Part shown: positions 28,619-40,440 of the stretch, one piece after another
Layout of the letters: every line of letters starts with the position of its first letter
Numbering within the stretch: position 1 is the first letter of the stretch
From: DASWJZ01 sp963761005
GTDB lineage: Bacteria; Pseudomonadota; Alphaproteobacteria; Rhizobiales; Afifellaceae
Assembly: GCA_963761005.1 (NCBI GenBank)
Contig: CAVXFK010000008.1
Coordinates: 124,001-188,000 of the forward strand
DNA length: 64,000 nucleotides
Direction: 5' to 3'
The notes under the pieces: model-generated
Told to the model about the DNA's origin: nothing
Database searches by the model: none
The model's input: only the letters and a program-made list of their open reading frames with translations
Program-made: the position numbers and the translations under genes

Positions 28619-29140
28619 TCAGTGCTCGGTTGGTTCGACGTGCAGGCGGTCGATAATCTCTGCCACGATCTTGTCGACGCTTTGGTCGATCGAGACGCGG
28701 ATCGCCGGCTCGTCCGGGGCGAGCGGCTCAAGCGTTTTAAGCTGGCTGTCGAGCAGGCTCGGCGGGAAGAAATGGCCCTTGCGGCCCTTCAGGCGCTCGG
28801 CGAGGACCGCCTTCGTGCCGTCGAGATGCACGAAGAAAACCGGACGCACGGCGGCCTTGACGATCCGCTCACGGTAGACCCGCTTCAGGGCCGAACAACT
28901 CACCACGATCCCCTCGTCCGGCGGCGTGTCACGAATGGCGGCACCGATCGCATCGAGCCACGGCCAGCGATCAGCGTCGGTCAGCGGGATCCCGGCCGAC
29001 ATCTTCTCGACGTTCGATTTCGGATGGAACCCGTCGGCGTCGCGGAACGGCACGCCGAGGCGCGCGGCAAGAGCTTCGCCGACGGTCGTCTTGCCGCTGC
29101 CGGAGACGCCCATCATGACGAGGGCAGGAAGCGTTGTCAC
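28619..29140 (-). CDS. gntK: Gluconokinase
   Basis: Phosphorylates gluconate to 6-phosphogluconate. 173 residues; P-loop GVSGSGKTTVG (about residue 11), FRDADGFHPKSNVEKMSAG (substrate region), VVSCSALKRVYRERI and FFPPSLLDSQLKTLE are typical of GntK. Ends the minus-strand run that begins with mdh, 12 bases after lpdA, so it may be read with that operon. Confidence 0.94.
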   Translation of the reverse strand: MTTLPALVMMGVSGSGKTTVGEALAARLGVPFRDADGFHPKSNVEKMSAGIPLTDADRWPWLDAIGAAIRDTPPDEGIVVSCSALKRVYRERIVKAAVRPVFFVHLDGTKAVLAERLKGRKGHFFPPSLLDSQLKTLEPLAPDEPAIRVSIDQSVDKIVAEIIDRLHVEPTEH

Positions 29141-29151
29141 GCGCGCGATGC

Positions 29152-30558
29152 TCAGATGTGGATCGGTTTGAACCAGGCAGCCATCGCTGCCTCGCGCACA
29201 GCCTCCGACATGGTCGGATGGGCGTGGCAGGTGCGGGCGAGATCTTCCGCCGAGCCGCTGAATTCCATCAGCACGGCCGCCTCCTGGATCAGCTCGCCGG
29301 CAACGGCGCCGACGATATGGACGCCGAGCACCTGGTCGCTCGCCTTGTCGGCGAGCACCTTCACGAAGCCTTCGGTGTGGTTCATGGCGCGGGCGCGGCC
29401 GTTCGCCGTGAACGGGAATTTTCCGACCTTGTATTCGATGCCGGCCGCCTTCAGCTCTTCCTCGCCGCGCCCGACGAAGGCGATCTCCGGCATCGTGTAG
29501 ACGACGCTCGGGATCACGCCGTAGTTCACGTGGCCGGCCTGGCCGGCGAGAATCTCGGCGACGGCTGAGCCCTCGTCCTCCGCCTTGTGGGCAAGCATCG
29601 GGCCGGCAATCGCGTCACCTATCGCGTAGACGCCCTCGACGCTGGTCTTGAAGTGGCCGTCGGTCTTGACGCGGCCGCGCTCATCGAGCGCGACGCCCGC
29701 CTCCTTCAGTCCGAGCCCCTCGACGAAGGGGCGGCGGCCGATCGCAACGAGCACAACGTCACTCTCAAGCGTCTCCGTCCCGCCGTCGCCCTTGGCCGGC
29801 GCGACGCTTGCGACAAGCGCACCGCCTTTCTTCTCAACCCCGGTCACCTTCGAGCCAAGCCGGAATTTCACGCCCTGCTTCTGGAAGATGCGGTTCGCCT
29901 GCTTCGCCACCTCGTCGTCGAAGCCGGGCAGGATACGGTCGAGAAATTCAACGACCGTCACCTCCGAGCCGAGTTGCCGCCACACCGAGCCTATCTCAAG
30001 GCCGATCACACCGGCGCCGATGACGAGGAGCCGCTTCGGCACGCTCTTCAGCTCAAGCGATCCGGTCGACGTGACCACCTGCTTCTCGTCGATCTCGACG
30101 CCCGGAAGCGGCGTCGATTCGGAGCCGCTCGCGATCACGATCGCCTTCGTCTCCAGCGTCTCGTCGCCACCCTTCGCCAGCGTCACGGCCACCTTGCCGG
30201 GGGCCGCGATGCGGGCGCTGCCGTGGTGGAAATCGATCTTGTTCTTCTTGAAGAGGAAGGCGACGCCGTCGACGTTCGCTTTAACCGTGGCGTCCTTGTG
30301 CGCCATCATCGCCGCAAGGTCGAGCTTCGGGGCGCCGACCCCGATGCCGAGCTTGGCGAAGCCGTGGCCCGCCTCCTCAAACATCTCCGATGCGTAGAGC
30401 AGCGCCTTCGAGGGAATGCAGCCGACGTTCAGGCAGGTGCCGCCCAGGGTCGCCCGCTTTTCGACGACGGCGACCTTCATTCCAAGCTGCGCGGCGCGGA
30501 TGGCACAGACATAGCCGCCCGGGCCGGCGCCGATCACGGTCAGGTCGTATTGAGGCAT
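29152..30558 (-). CDS. lpdA: Dihydrolipoyl dehydrogenase (E3 of 2-oxoglutarate dehydrogenase)
   Basis: FAD flavoprotein that reoxidises the lipoyl group of SucB using NAD. 468 residues. FAD site VIGAGPGGYVCAIRAAQLG, redox disulfide GGTCLNVGCIPSKALL, NAD site VIGAGVIGLEIGSVWRQLG and the C-terminal active-site CHAHPTMSEAVREA are intact. Placement behind sucAB assigns it to the 2-oxoglutarate complex. Confidence 0.97.
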   Translation of the reverse strand: MPQYDLTVIGAGPGGYVCAIRAAQLGMKVAVVEKRATLGGTCLNVGCIPSKALLYASEMFEEAGHGFAKLGIGVGAPKLDLAAMMAHKDATVKANVDGVAFLFKKNKIDFHHGSARIAAPGKVAVTLAKGGDETLETKAIVIASGSESTPLPGVEIDEKQVVTSTGSLELKSVPKRLLVIGAGVIGLEIGSVWRQLGSEVTVVEFLDRILPGFDDEVAKQANRIFQKQGVKFRLGSKVTGVEKKGGALVASVAPAKGDGGTETLESDVVLVAIGRRPFVEGLGLKEAGVALDERGRVKTDGHFKTSVEGVYAIGDAIAGPMLAHKAEDEGSAVAEILAGQAGHVNYGVIPSVVYTMPEIAFVGRGEEELKAAGIEYKVGKFPFTANGRARAMNHTEGFVKVLADKASDQVLGVHIVGAVAGELIQEAAVLMEFSGSAEDLARTCHAHPTMSEAVREAAMAAWFKPIHI

Positions 30559-30648
30559 TGGGTTCCTTCCAAGGCTCGCCGGCCGACAAAACGCTACGCT
30601 GATTGCTCCGCTTCCGGCGGAGCAATTCCAACTCTAAGCCTCGCGCGC

Positions 30649-31056
30649 TCAGAGCAGCGCGATGAGCATCATGATGAGCCCGATTATCGACACCGTCCAA
30701 ACGAGCGTGCGCAAGACGGGAATGCCGGCCACATAGACGGGCACGTAGACGATGCGCGCCCAGAACCAGACATGCGCGCCGGTCGCTGCCATGCCGCCGG
30801 TCTTTCCGGTCACGGCTAGCGCCAGCGCCAGCGCCACGAAGACCGGGAACGTCTCCAAGAGATTGTAGAACGAACGGCTGATGCGCGCGCCGTAGAGGCT
30901 CTTCACCTGGCGGCCTTCGTCGCGCGGGCTGAAGGCATAGCCGAGTCCAAGCTCGCCGACGCAAGCGAGCGTCTGCAGCACGAGCTGCACAAGAAGCAGC
31001 ACTACCGCCCAGCCGAGCAGCAAGATCTCGGTCGGCATTGCCGTCATCGCATCCAT
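30649..31056 (-). CDS. MAPEG-family membrane protein
   Basis: 135 residues with four predicted membrane helices. The MAPEG pattern is visible in the central part: FYNLLETFPVFVALALALAV, then HVWFWARIVYVPVYVAGIPVLRT. The family includes membrane-bound glutathione and eicosanoid enzymes in eukaryotes; bacterial roles are mostly unknown. It sits between sucB and lpdA, an arrangement that suggests only co-transcription. Confidence 0.85.
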   Translation of the reverse strand: MDAMTAMPTEILLLGWAVVLLLVQLVLQTLACVGELGLGYAFSPRDEGRQVKSLYGARISRSFYNLLETFPVFVALALALAVTGKTGGMAATGAHVWFWARIVYVPVYVAGIPVLRTLVWTVSIIGLIMMLIALL

Positions 31057-31095
31057 GATTTGCCCTCCCCGTTGCCGCCGCGATTCTTCGGCGGC

Positions 31096-32325
31096 TTATA
31101 GATCAAGCACCAGCCGCTGCGGGTCCTCGATCGCCTCCTTGACGCGCACCAGGAACGTGACCGCCTCGCGGCCGTCGACGATCCGATGGTCATAGGAAAG
31201 CGCAAGATACATCATCGGGCGGACAACCACCTGCCCATTCCGCACGACCGGCCGCTCCTCGATCCGGTGCATGCCGAGAATGCCGGATTGCGGCGCGTTC
31301 AGAATCGGCGTCGACATCAGCGAGCCGTAGACGCCACCGTTGGTGATGGTGAAGGTGCCGCCCTGCATCTCCTCGATCTTGAGCCCGCCGCTGCGGGCGC
31401 GCTTGCCGAAATCGTTGATCGTCTTTTCGACGCCGGCGATCGAGAGATCCTGCGCGTCGCGGATCACCGGCACGACAAGGCCCTTCTCCGTGCCGACGGC
31501 GACGCCGATATGGTAGTAGTTCTTGTAGACGAGCTCGTCCCCGTCGATCTCTGCGTTGACCGCCGGGATATCTACGAGCGCGTTGACGCACGCCTTCACG
31601 AAGAAGCCCATGAAGCCGAGCCTGACGCCGTGCTTCTTCTCGAAGACATCGCGATAGGTCTTGCGAAGATCCATGACGGCGCTCATGTCCACGTCGTTGA
31701 ACGTCGTGAGCATGGCCGCGGTGTTCTGCGCTTCCTTCAGGCGGCGCGCGATCGTCAACCGGAGCCGGGTCATCTTCACCCGCTCCTCCCGCTCCGCGTC
31801 GCTCGCCGGACTTGGTGCGCGCGGCTGCGCCGGCGCCTGAACCGGCGCTTTCGCGGGCTGCTCCAGCGCCTGCAGCACGTCGCCCTTCAGGACCTGGCCG
31901 CGCTTGCCGCTGCCGCTCACGTCGTCGGGCGATAGCCCCTTCTCGGCCATCAGCTTGGCCGCTGCGGGCGCGGGCGGCATCGCTGACACCGCTGCAGGTG
32001 CCGCGGCCGGCGGCGCCTTCGCGCTAGTGGCAGGAGTGCCGCCGTCGCCTTTCTTTGCCTCTGCGGCCGGCGCTGCCTTTCCGGCCTCGCCCTCCGCAAT
32101 CATGCCGAGGAGCGCCCCGACTCCCACTGTCTCACCGTTCTTGACGGTAATCTTCGCAAGCCGGCCCGCCGCCGGTGCCGGGACTTCGAGCGTCACCTTG
32201 TCGGTCTCAAGCTCGACCAGCGGCTCATCGCGGGCAACCGCGTCACCCTCGTTCTTCAGCCACTGACCGACCGTCGCCTCCGTCACCGATTCACCGAGGG
32301 TCGGAACCTTGATTTCAAGTGTCAT
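31096..32325 (-). CDS. sucB: Dihydrolipoyl succinyltransferase (E2)
   Basis: Core of the 2-oxoglutarate dehydrogenase complex. 409 residues. The N-terminal lipoyl domain has the lipoylated Lys in ETDKVTLEV (about residue 43). After an Ala/Pro-rich linker comes the peripheral subunit-binding domain (LMAEKGLSPDDVSGSGKRGQ is the 20-residue core). The catalytic domain has SYDHRIVDGREAV with the active His and Asp. Follows sucA by about 33 bases. Confidence 0.97.
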   Translation of the reverse strand: MTLEIKVPTLGESVTEATVGQWLKNEGDAVARDEPLVELETDKVTLEVPAPAAGRLAKITVKNGETVGVGALLGMIAEGEAGKAAPAAEAKKGDGGTPATSAKAPPAAAPAAVSAMPPAPAAAKLMAEKGLSPDDVSGSGKRGQVLKGDVLQALEQPAKAPVQAPAQPRAPSPASDAEREERVKMTRLRLTIARRLKEAQNTAAMLTTFNDVDMSAVMDLRKTYRDVFEKKHGVRLGFMGFFVKACVNALVDIPAVNAEIDGDELVYKNYYHIGVAVGTEKGLVVPVIRDAQDLSIAGVEKTINDFGKRARSGGLKIEEMQGGTFTITNGGVYGSLMSTPILNAPQSGILGMHRIEERPVVRNGQVVVRPMMYLALSYDHRIVDGREAVTFLVRVKEAIEDPQRLVLDL

Positions 32326-32358
32326 TCGTCTTTCCCGTCGCGTGGATGTTGGGGCGGC

Positions 32359-35316
<2,958 letters not shown>

Positions 35317-35406
35317 GTCACACGGGGCTCGGAAGCCCCGCCCTTTCCGTCGCGGCCCTGCAAGGGCCGCGCCATCAGACCGGCCGGGGGATCCCCGGTC
35401 GGATAC

Positions 35407-36318
35407 TCAGCCTTTCAACAGCGCTGCCAGCGTCTCGCCGAGCTTTGCAGGCGAAGGTGACACCCGAATGCCGGCCGCTTCAAGCGCCGCGATCTTGTCC
35501 TCCGCCCCACCTTTGCCGCCGGAAATGACCGCGCCGGCATGGCCCATGGTGCGACCAGGCGGCGCCGTCCGACCGGCGATGAAGCCGACCACCGGCTTCC
35601 AGCGGCCTTTCTTCCTGGAATCCGCCAGGAATTGGGCAGCCTCCTCCTCTGCCGCACCGCCGATCTCGCCGATCATGATGATCGATTTCGTGGCATCGTC
35701 GGCGAGGAACATCTCGAGCATGTCCGTGAATTCGGTGCCCTTGACAGGGTCACCGCCGATACCGACGGCCGTGGTCTGACCGAGACCGGCATTGGAGGTC
35801 TGGAACACCGCTTCATAGGTAAGCGTGCCGGAGCGCGAAACAACACCGACCGACCCCTTCCTGAAGATCGATCCGGGCATGATGCCGATCTTGCACTCCT
35901 CGGGGGTGAGCACGCCCGGGCAGTTCGGACCGATCAGACGCGATTTCGAGCGGTCGAGCTTGGCCTTGACCCGTACCATGTCGAGGACCGGGATGCCCTC
36001 GGTGATGCAGACGATAAGCGGAATCTCCGCGTCGATCGCCTCCTCGATCGCGGCGGCCGCCCCGGCGGGCGGTACATATATTACCGAGGCGTTGGCGCCG
36101 GTCCGCTCCTTGGCCTCAGCGACGGAGGTGTAGATCGGGAGCTTCTTCTCGACGCCGTCCACCGTTCCAGTCCAGAACTCGCCACCCTTCTTCGGGTGCG
36201 TTCCCGCGACCATCTGCGTGCCGTGATAGGCAAGCGCCTGCTCCGTGTGAAAGGTCCCGGTCCGACCGGTCAGGCCCTGGACGATGACCTTGGTGTTGCG
36301 GTCAACGAGGATCGACAT
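35407..36318 (-). CDS. sucD: Succinyl-CoA synthetase alpha subunit
   Basis: Generates ATP/GTP from succinyl-CoA. 303 residues from ATG 36318 (MSILVDRNTKVIVQGLTG). CoA-binding Rossmann domain, YVPPAGAAAAIEEAI, and the phospho-His loop GHAGAVISGGKGGAEDK are conserved. The ATG shares one base with the stop of the upstream membrane-protein gene (TGATG), so the two are translationally coupled. Confidence 0.97.
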   Translation of the reverse strand: MSILVDRNTKVIVQGLTGRTGTFHTEQALAYHGTQMVAGTHPKKGGEFWTGTVDGVEKKLPIYTSVAEAKERTGANASVIYVPPAGAAAAIEEAIDAEIPLIVCITEGIPVLDMVRVKAKLDRSKSRLIGPNCPGVLTPEECKIGIMPGSIFRKGSVGVVSRSGTLTYEAVFQTSNAGLGQTTAVGIGGDPVKGTEFTDMLEMFLADDATKSIIMIGEIGGAAEEEAAQFLADSRKKGRWKPVVGFIAGRTAPPGRTMGHAGAVISGGKGGAEDKIAALEAAGIRVSPSPAKLGETLAALLKG

Positions 36319-36656
36319 CAGGCCCCCTGCACCGTTTCGTGTTGCCGCAGGCGCCGGCGCTCGGCCCATCCCACGCTGTGGAAGACGGCATACGCCGAGG
36401 CGAGCCAGATTCCTCCCGACAGAAAGATCGCCGGCGTCATCAACGCGTGGAAGGTCACCGCCCCGCCGCTACCAAAGCCGAATACGAGTGGGACCACAAA
36501 GGGCAGCGCAATCACGGCGAATACCACCCAGATGAAGATATGCGTGCCTGTCCGTCCCACGCGGAATGCCGCGTAGCCGGTCAGGCGCAGCAAGCCGTAG
36601 ATCACCGCCATCGGAATAATGAGACCGTAGGCGAACGGAATCAGTGTGTGCGCCAT
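36318..36656 (-). CDS. Small membrane protein between sucC and sucD
   Basis: 112 residues with about three hydrophobic helices (LIPFAYGLIIPMAVIYGLL, IFIWVVFAVIALPFVVPLVF and ALMTPAIFLSGGIWLASAY) and a basic C-terminus. I do not recognise the family. It lies six bases after sucC and overlaps sucD by one base, so it is certainly part of the operon message. An inner-membrane location is expected; role unknown. Confidence 0.75.
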   Translation of the reverse strand: MAHTLIPFAYGLIIPMAVIYGLLRLTGYAAFRVGRTGTHIFIWVVFAVIALPFVVPLVFGFGSGGAVTFHALMTPAIFLSGGIWLASAYAVFHSVGWAERRRLRQHETVQGA

Positions 36657-36662
36657 GACCGC

Positions 36663-37862
36663 TCACGCCGCCCGCGTCGTCGCTTTCACGATCTTCTTCG
36701 CCGCGTCGTCGAGATCGTTCGCCGCCGTCACGTTGAGGCCGCTCTGGTTCAGGATGCGCTTCCCCTCGTCCACTTTCGTGCCTTCCAGCCTGACGACGAG
36801 CGGAACCTTGAGCCCCACCTCCTTCACCGCGGCCACCACGCCCTCCGCGATCGTATCGCAGCGCATGATGCCGCCGAAGATGTTGACCAGGATGCCCTTC
36901 ACGTTCGGGTCGGCGGTGATGATCTTGAAGGCGGCCGTCACCTTGTTCTTGGAGGCGCCGCCGCCGACATCGAGGAAGTTCGCAGGCTCGGCGCCGTAGA
37001 GCTTGATGATGTCCATCGTCGCCATGGCGAGCCCGGCACCGTTCACCATGCAGCCGATCGAGCCGTCGAGTGCCACATAAGAGAGGTCGTGCTTGGACGC
37101 CTCGATCTCCTTCGGGTCCTCCTCAGTCTCGTCCCGGAGCGCCTGGATGTCGGGATGGCGAAAGAGCGCGTTGTTGTCGAAGGAGACCTTGGCGTCGAGA
37201 ACGCGGACGTGGCCATCCTTCATCACGATCAACGGATTGATCTCAAGCAGGCTCATGTCCTTCTCGGTGAAGGCGCGGTAGAGGTTCTTGAAGAGCGCTT
37301 TCCCCTCCGCCGCCGCGGGCCCCTTGAGCTTGAGCGCGGTCGCGAGCTTCTCCGCATCCTTATCGGTCACGCCGACGGTCGGATCGATCGCGATGCTCAC
37401 GATCCGCTCCGGCGTCGCCGCCGCGACGGTCTCGATGTCGACGCCGCCTTCGGTCGAGGCGACGAACGCGACGCGGCCGACCGAGCGGTCCACGAGAAGC
37501 GACAGATAGAGCTCGCGCGCGATATCGGCGCCATCCTCGATGTAGAGTCGGTTGACGCGCTTCCCGGCAGAACCTGTTTGTTTGGTTACGAGGGTGTTGC
37601 CAAGCATCTCCTTGGCATTCGCCCCTGCCTCGTCGGCGCTCTTGGCAATGCGCACGCCGCCTTTCGCGTCGGAGCCGAGCTCCTTGAAGCGACCCTTGCC
37701 GCGTCCGCCGGCATGAATCTGCGTCTTCACAACGTAGATCGGACCGAGCAGCGACGATGCCGCCGCCTTGGCCTCGCCTGCATCCATGATCATCACGCCT
37801 TCGGCAACGGGAGCGCCGTAGGCCTTGAGGATCGCCTTGGCCTGGTATTCGTGGATGTTCAT
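36663..37862 (-). CDS. sucC: Succinyl-CoA synthetase beta subunit
   Basis: ATP-grasp subunit, 399 residues from ATG 37862 (MNIHEYQAKAILKAYGAPV). KTQIHAGGRGKGRFKELG, LLEINPLIVMKDGHVRVLDAK (split across the nucleotide site) and the C-terminal GILVNIFGGIMRCDTIA are conserved. Frame continuation upstream of the ATG is not coding. Confidence 0.97.
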   Translation of the reverse strand: MNIHEYQAKAILKAYGAPVAEGVMIMDAGEAKAAASSLLGPIYVVKTQIHAGGRGKGRFKELGSDAKGGVRIAKSADEAGANAKEMLGNTLVTKQTGSAGKRVNRLYIEDGADIARELYLSLLVDRSVGRVAFVASTEGGVDIETVAAATPERIVSIAIDPTVGVTDKDAEKLATALKLKGPAAAEGKALFKNLYRAFTEKDMSLLEINPLIVMKDGHVRVLDAKVSFDNNALFRHPDIQALRDETEEDPKEIEASKHDLSYVALDGSIGCMVNGAGLAMATMDIIKLYGAEPANFLDVGGGASKNKVTAAFKIITADPNVKGILVNIFGGIMRCDTIAEGVVAAVKEVGLKVPLVVRLEGTKVDEGKRILNQSGLNVTAANDLDDAAKKIVKATTRAA

Positions 37863-37890
37863 CCGATGACCGCCGTGACGCGGGTTGCGC

Positions 37891-38853
37891 CTAAGCCAGC
37901 GCAGGCTGTATGCGCGCGCAAGCCTTACAGAGAGTTTGCACGGCTTCGACGGATTTGTCGAACATTGCCCGCTCGCTGCGGTCGAGGTCGATCTCGATGA
38001 TGCGCTCGACACCGCCGGCTCCGAGCACGACCGGTACGCCGACATATATATTGTCGAGGCCGTACTGGCCCTGCAGACGGGCGGCACAAGGGACCACGCG
38101 CTTCTTGTCGCGCAGGAAGGATTCCACCATCGCGATGACCGAGGCGGCAGGCGCGTAGAAGGCCGAGCCGGTCTTCAGAAGGCCGACGATCTCAGCACCG
38201 CCGTCGCGCGTCCGCTGCACGATGGCGTCCAGCCGCTTATCGGTGAGCCAGCCCATTTTCACAAGGTCTGGCAAGGGGATACCGGCAACGGTCGAATAGC
38301 GAATAAGCGGCACCATGCTGTCGCCGTGGCCGCCGAGAACGAACGCCGTCACGTCCTCCACCGAGACGTTGAACTCCTGCGCGAGGAAATAACGGAAGCG
38401 GGAGGAGTCGAGCACGCCCGCCATGCCGACCACCATCGACGGCGGCAGCCCGGAGAATTTCTGCAGCGCCCACACCATCGCATCGAGCGGGTTGGTAACG
38501 CAGATGACGAACGCCTCGCTGGCGTACTTGCGAATGCCGGCGCCGACCTGCTCCATGACCTTGAGATTGATCTCGAGAAGATCGTCGCGGCTCATGCCCG
38601 GCTTGCGCGGCACGCCCGCCGTCACGACGATCACGTCGGCGCCTTTGATCGCTTCGTAAGATTGCGCGCCCGCATAGCGCACATCGTAGCCGTCGATGGG
38701 GGATGACTCCGCGATGTCGAGAGCCTTGCCGTCGGGGATGCCTTCCTGAATGTCGAAGAGGACGACGTCTCCAAGCTCCTTCAGTCCGATGAGATGGGCG
38801 AGCGTTCCACCGATCTGACCGGCGCCGATGAGCGCGATCTTCCTACGCCCCAT
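37891..38853 (-). CDS. mdh: Malate dehydrogenase
   Basis: NAD-dependent, oxidises malate to oxaloacetate. 320 residues from ATG 38853 (MGRRKIALIGAGQIGGTLAH). The LDH-like type: NAD loop GAGQIGG, GVPRKPGMSRDDLL with substrate-binding Arg residues, VTNPLDAMVWALQKFSG, and catalytic GGHGDSMVPL. First gene of mdh-sucC-membrane protein-sucD-sucA-sucB-MAPEG-lpdA. Confidence 0.97.
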   Translation of the reverse strand: MGRRKIALIGAGQIGGTLAHLIGLKELGDVVLFDIQEGIPDGKALDIAESSPIDGYDVRYAGAQSYEAIKGADVIVVTAGVPRKPGMSRDDLLEINLKVMEQVGAGIRKYASEAFVICVTNPLDAMVWALQKFSGLPPSMVVGMAGVLDSSRFRYFLAQEFNVSVEDVTAFVLGGHGDSMVPLIRYSTVAGIPLPDLVKMGWLTDKRLDAIVQRTRDGGAEIVGLLKTGSAFYAPAASVIAMVESFLRDKKRVVPCAARLQGQYGLDNIYVGVPVVLGAGGVERIIEIDLDRSERAMFDKSVEAVQTLCKACARIQPALA

Positions 38854-39044
38854 GACTTGCCTTCCCATGACGCCGTTGACGTGCGGATGCGGGCGGTCAC
38901 TACCGCGATTGACCGACTCAGGCAAGCGTAACGCAGTTGTAGAAAATTTAGCGCGTGTGCAACTCAGCACTTACGCATTGATTGCGTCTTTGCTACCGTC
39001 GGTGCCGACCGATTGAACTAAGTCGGTCATTAGGGGAGACCATT

Positions 39045-39185
39045 ATGGCCAAAGCGACTACTGGCAGAGCGAAGCGTCCTGGCCGGACGATCGCTGCGAA
39101 GAAAGCAGCGAAGAAGAAGGTCAAGAAGCCCGCGAAGAAAGCTGCCAAGAAGACTGCGAAGAAGAAGGCTGCCAAGAAGCGGTAG
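39045..39185 (+). CDS. Lysine/alanine-rich histone H1-like peptide
   Basis: 46 residues, almost entirely Lys and Ala after residue 16, in KKAAKK-type repeats resembling the tails of histone H1 and of bacterial H1-like proteins. It starts MAKATTGRAKRPGRTIA with a GGGGAG ribosome site. Such peptides bind DNA nonspecifically through charge; a role in nucleoid packing is inferred. A hairpin GACCGA/TCGGTC lies just upstream (39007-39029). Its terminator overlaps the end of zapE on the other strand. Confidence 0.75.
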   Translation: MAKATTGRAKRPGRTIAAKKAAKKKVKKPAKKAAKKTAKKKAAKKR

Positions 39186-39198
39186 CACGCGAACTTTC

Positions 39199-40377
39199 TC
39201 ACTCCAAAGGCCCGGGCCTAACCGCCTGGGCCTTTTTCGTTTCTGGCGACGGCGCACCGGCGTTTTCCCAATAGGAATCCGATCGCATCTCGACGAGCCG
39301 CGACGCGGTGCGCGCGAACTCAAAAGTCTCCGCCCCGTCCTTCCCCTCCCACAGCGCGTGCGGCTCCGCTTCGGCCGAGACGATCAAGCGGACGCGCTTG
39401 TCGTAGAACGTGTCGACGAGGTTGATGAGGCGCTTCGCTTCGTTCCGGCGGGCCGCGGCGAGAATCGGTATGCCGGCAACGATCACCGTGTGGAAAGCCT
39501 CCGCGACCTTCAGATAGTCGCCGGCTCCAAGCGGTCGTCCACAGAGATCGTCGAACGAAAACCGGGCGGCGCCCCCCGCCGCAAGCGGCACGACGATGCG
39601 GCGCCCCTTGTTGTGAAGCTCCGCGCGCGCGCCCCCGTCCCCGCCGCAGAAATAGTGGAAGTGCGCGTCGAGGCAGGCGTCGGCTTCCGGGCCGAGCGGC
39701 ATCACGTAGCGGCGCTCGCCGCCGGCAGCGTCGAGCCGGTAGTCGCGCGGCGCGTCGAGATGGAAAACCGTCATGCGCTCCTTGAGGAGGGCGATGAAGG
39801 GAAGAAAGAGAGCGCGGTTCAGACCGTCCTTGTAGAGGTCGTCGGGCGCGACGTTGGTCGTCGCCACGACGACCACCCCCTTCGCGAAGAGCTTCGAGAA
39901 AAGTCGCCCGAGGATCATCGCGTCGGCGATGTCATAGACGGCGAACTCGTCGAAGCAGAGAAGCTTGGTCTCCGCGGCGAGCTGGCGCGCGACCGCAGCG
40001 ATCGGCTCGGCGATGCTCTTGCCGTCGCTCTTCGCCAGCCGACGGCGGGCATTGATCCGATCGTGCACGTCACCCATGAACTCGTGGAAATGGACGCGGC
40101 GCTTCGCCTCGACCGGCGCTGTGGCGAAGAAGAGGTCCATGAGGAGGGTCTTCCCCCGCCCGACGCCGCCCCAGATATAAAGCCCGCGCGGCGGCTCCGC
40201 TTTCGCGCCGCGCGAAAGCAGCCAACCGAGCGCGCCGTTGCCGTTGTCGCGCGCCGACTTCTTCAGCGCGGCGATCAACCGGTCAAGCTGATCGGCAAGC
40301 GCGGCCTGCGACGCGTCGGGCGCGATCTCGCCCGACAGCGCCATGGCCTCATAGCGCCGCCTGACGGTGTGCGACAT
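39199..40377 (-). CDS. zapE: Cell division protein ZapE / AFG1-like ATPase
   Basis: AAA-type ATPase of the AFG1/ZapE family; in E. coli it acts at the Z-ring under stress. About 392 residues from ATG 40377 (MSHTVRRRYEAM). GLYIWGGVGRGKTLLMDLFF carries Walker A, LLCFDEFAVYDIADAMILGR Walker B, and VVVATTNVAPDDLYKDGLNR the sensor. Commonly next to mdh in alphaproteobacteria. Confidence 0.93.
   Translation of the reverse strand: MSHTVRRRYEAMALSGEIAPDASQAALADQLDRLIAALKKSARDNGNGALGWLLSRGAKAEPPRGLYIWGGVGRGKTLLMDLFFATAPVEAKRRVHFHEFMGDVHDRINARRRLAKSDGKSIAEPIAAVARQLAAETKLLCFDEFAVYDIADAMILGRLFSKLFAKGVVVVATTNVAPDDLYKDGLNRALFLPFIALLKERMTVFHLDAPRDYRLDAAGGERRYVMPLGPEADACLDAHFHYFCGGDGGARAELHNKGRRIVVPLAAGGAARFSFDDLCGRPLGAGDYLKVAEAFHTVIVAGIPILAAARRNEAKRLINLVDTFYDKRVRLIVSAEAEPHALWEGKDGAETFEFARTASRLVEMRSDSYWENAGAPSPETKKAQAVRPGPLE
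39205..39239 (+). terminator. Terminator after the H1-like gene, inside the zapE 3' end
   Basis: AAAGGCCCGGGC and GCCTGGGCCTTTTT form a long stem with one mismatch around CTAACC, followed by TTTTTCG. The same bases encode the last residues of zapE on the minus strand. Confidence 0.75.
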
Positions 40378-40440
40378 GGGAGCTTTGGACTTCTGCTGCG
40401 GCGGTGGGACGGTCTTTCGCGGCAAGGACGCGTCCGGCCG

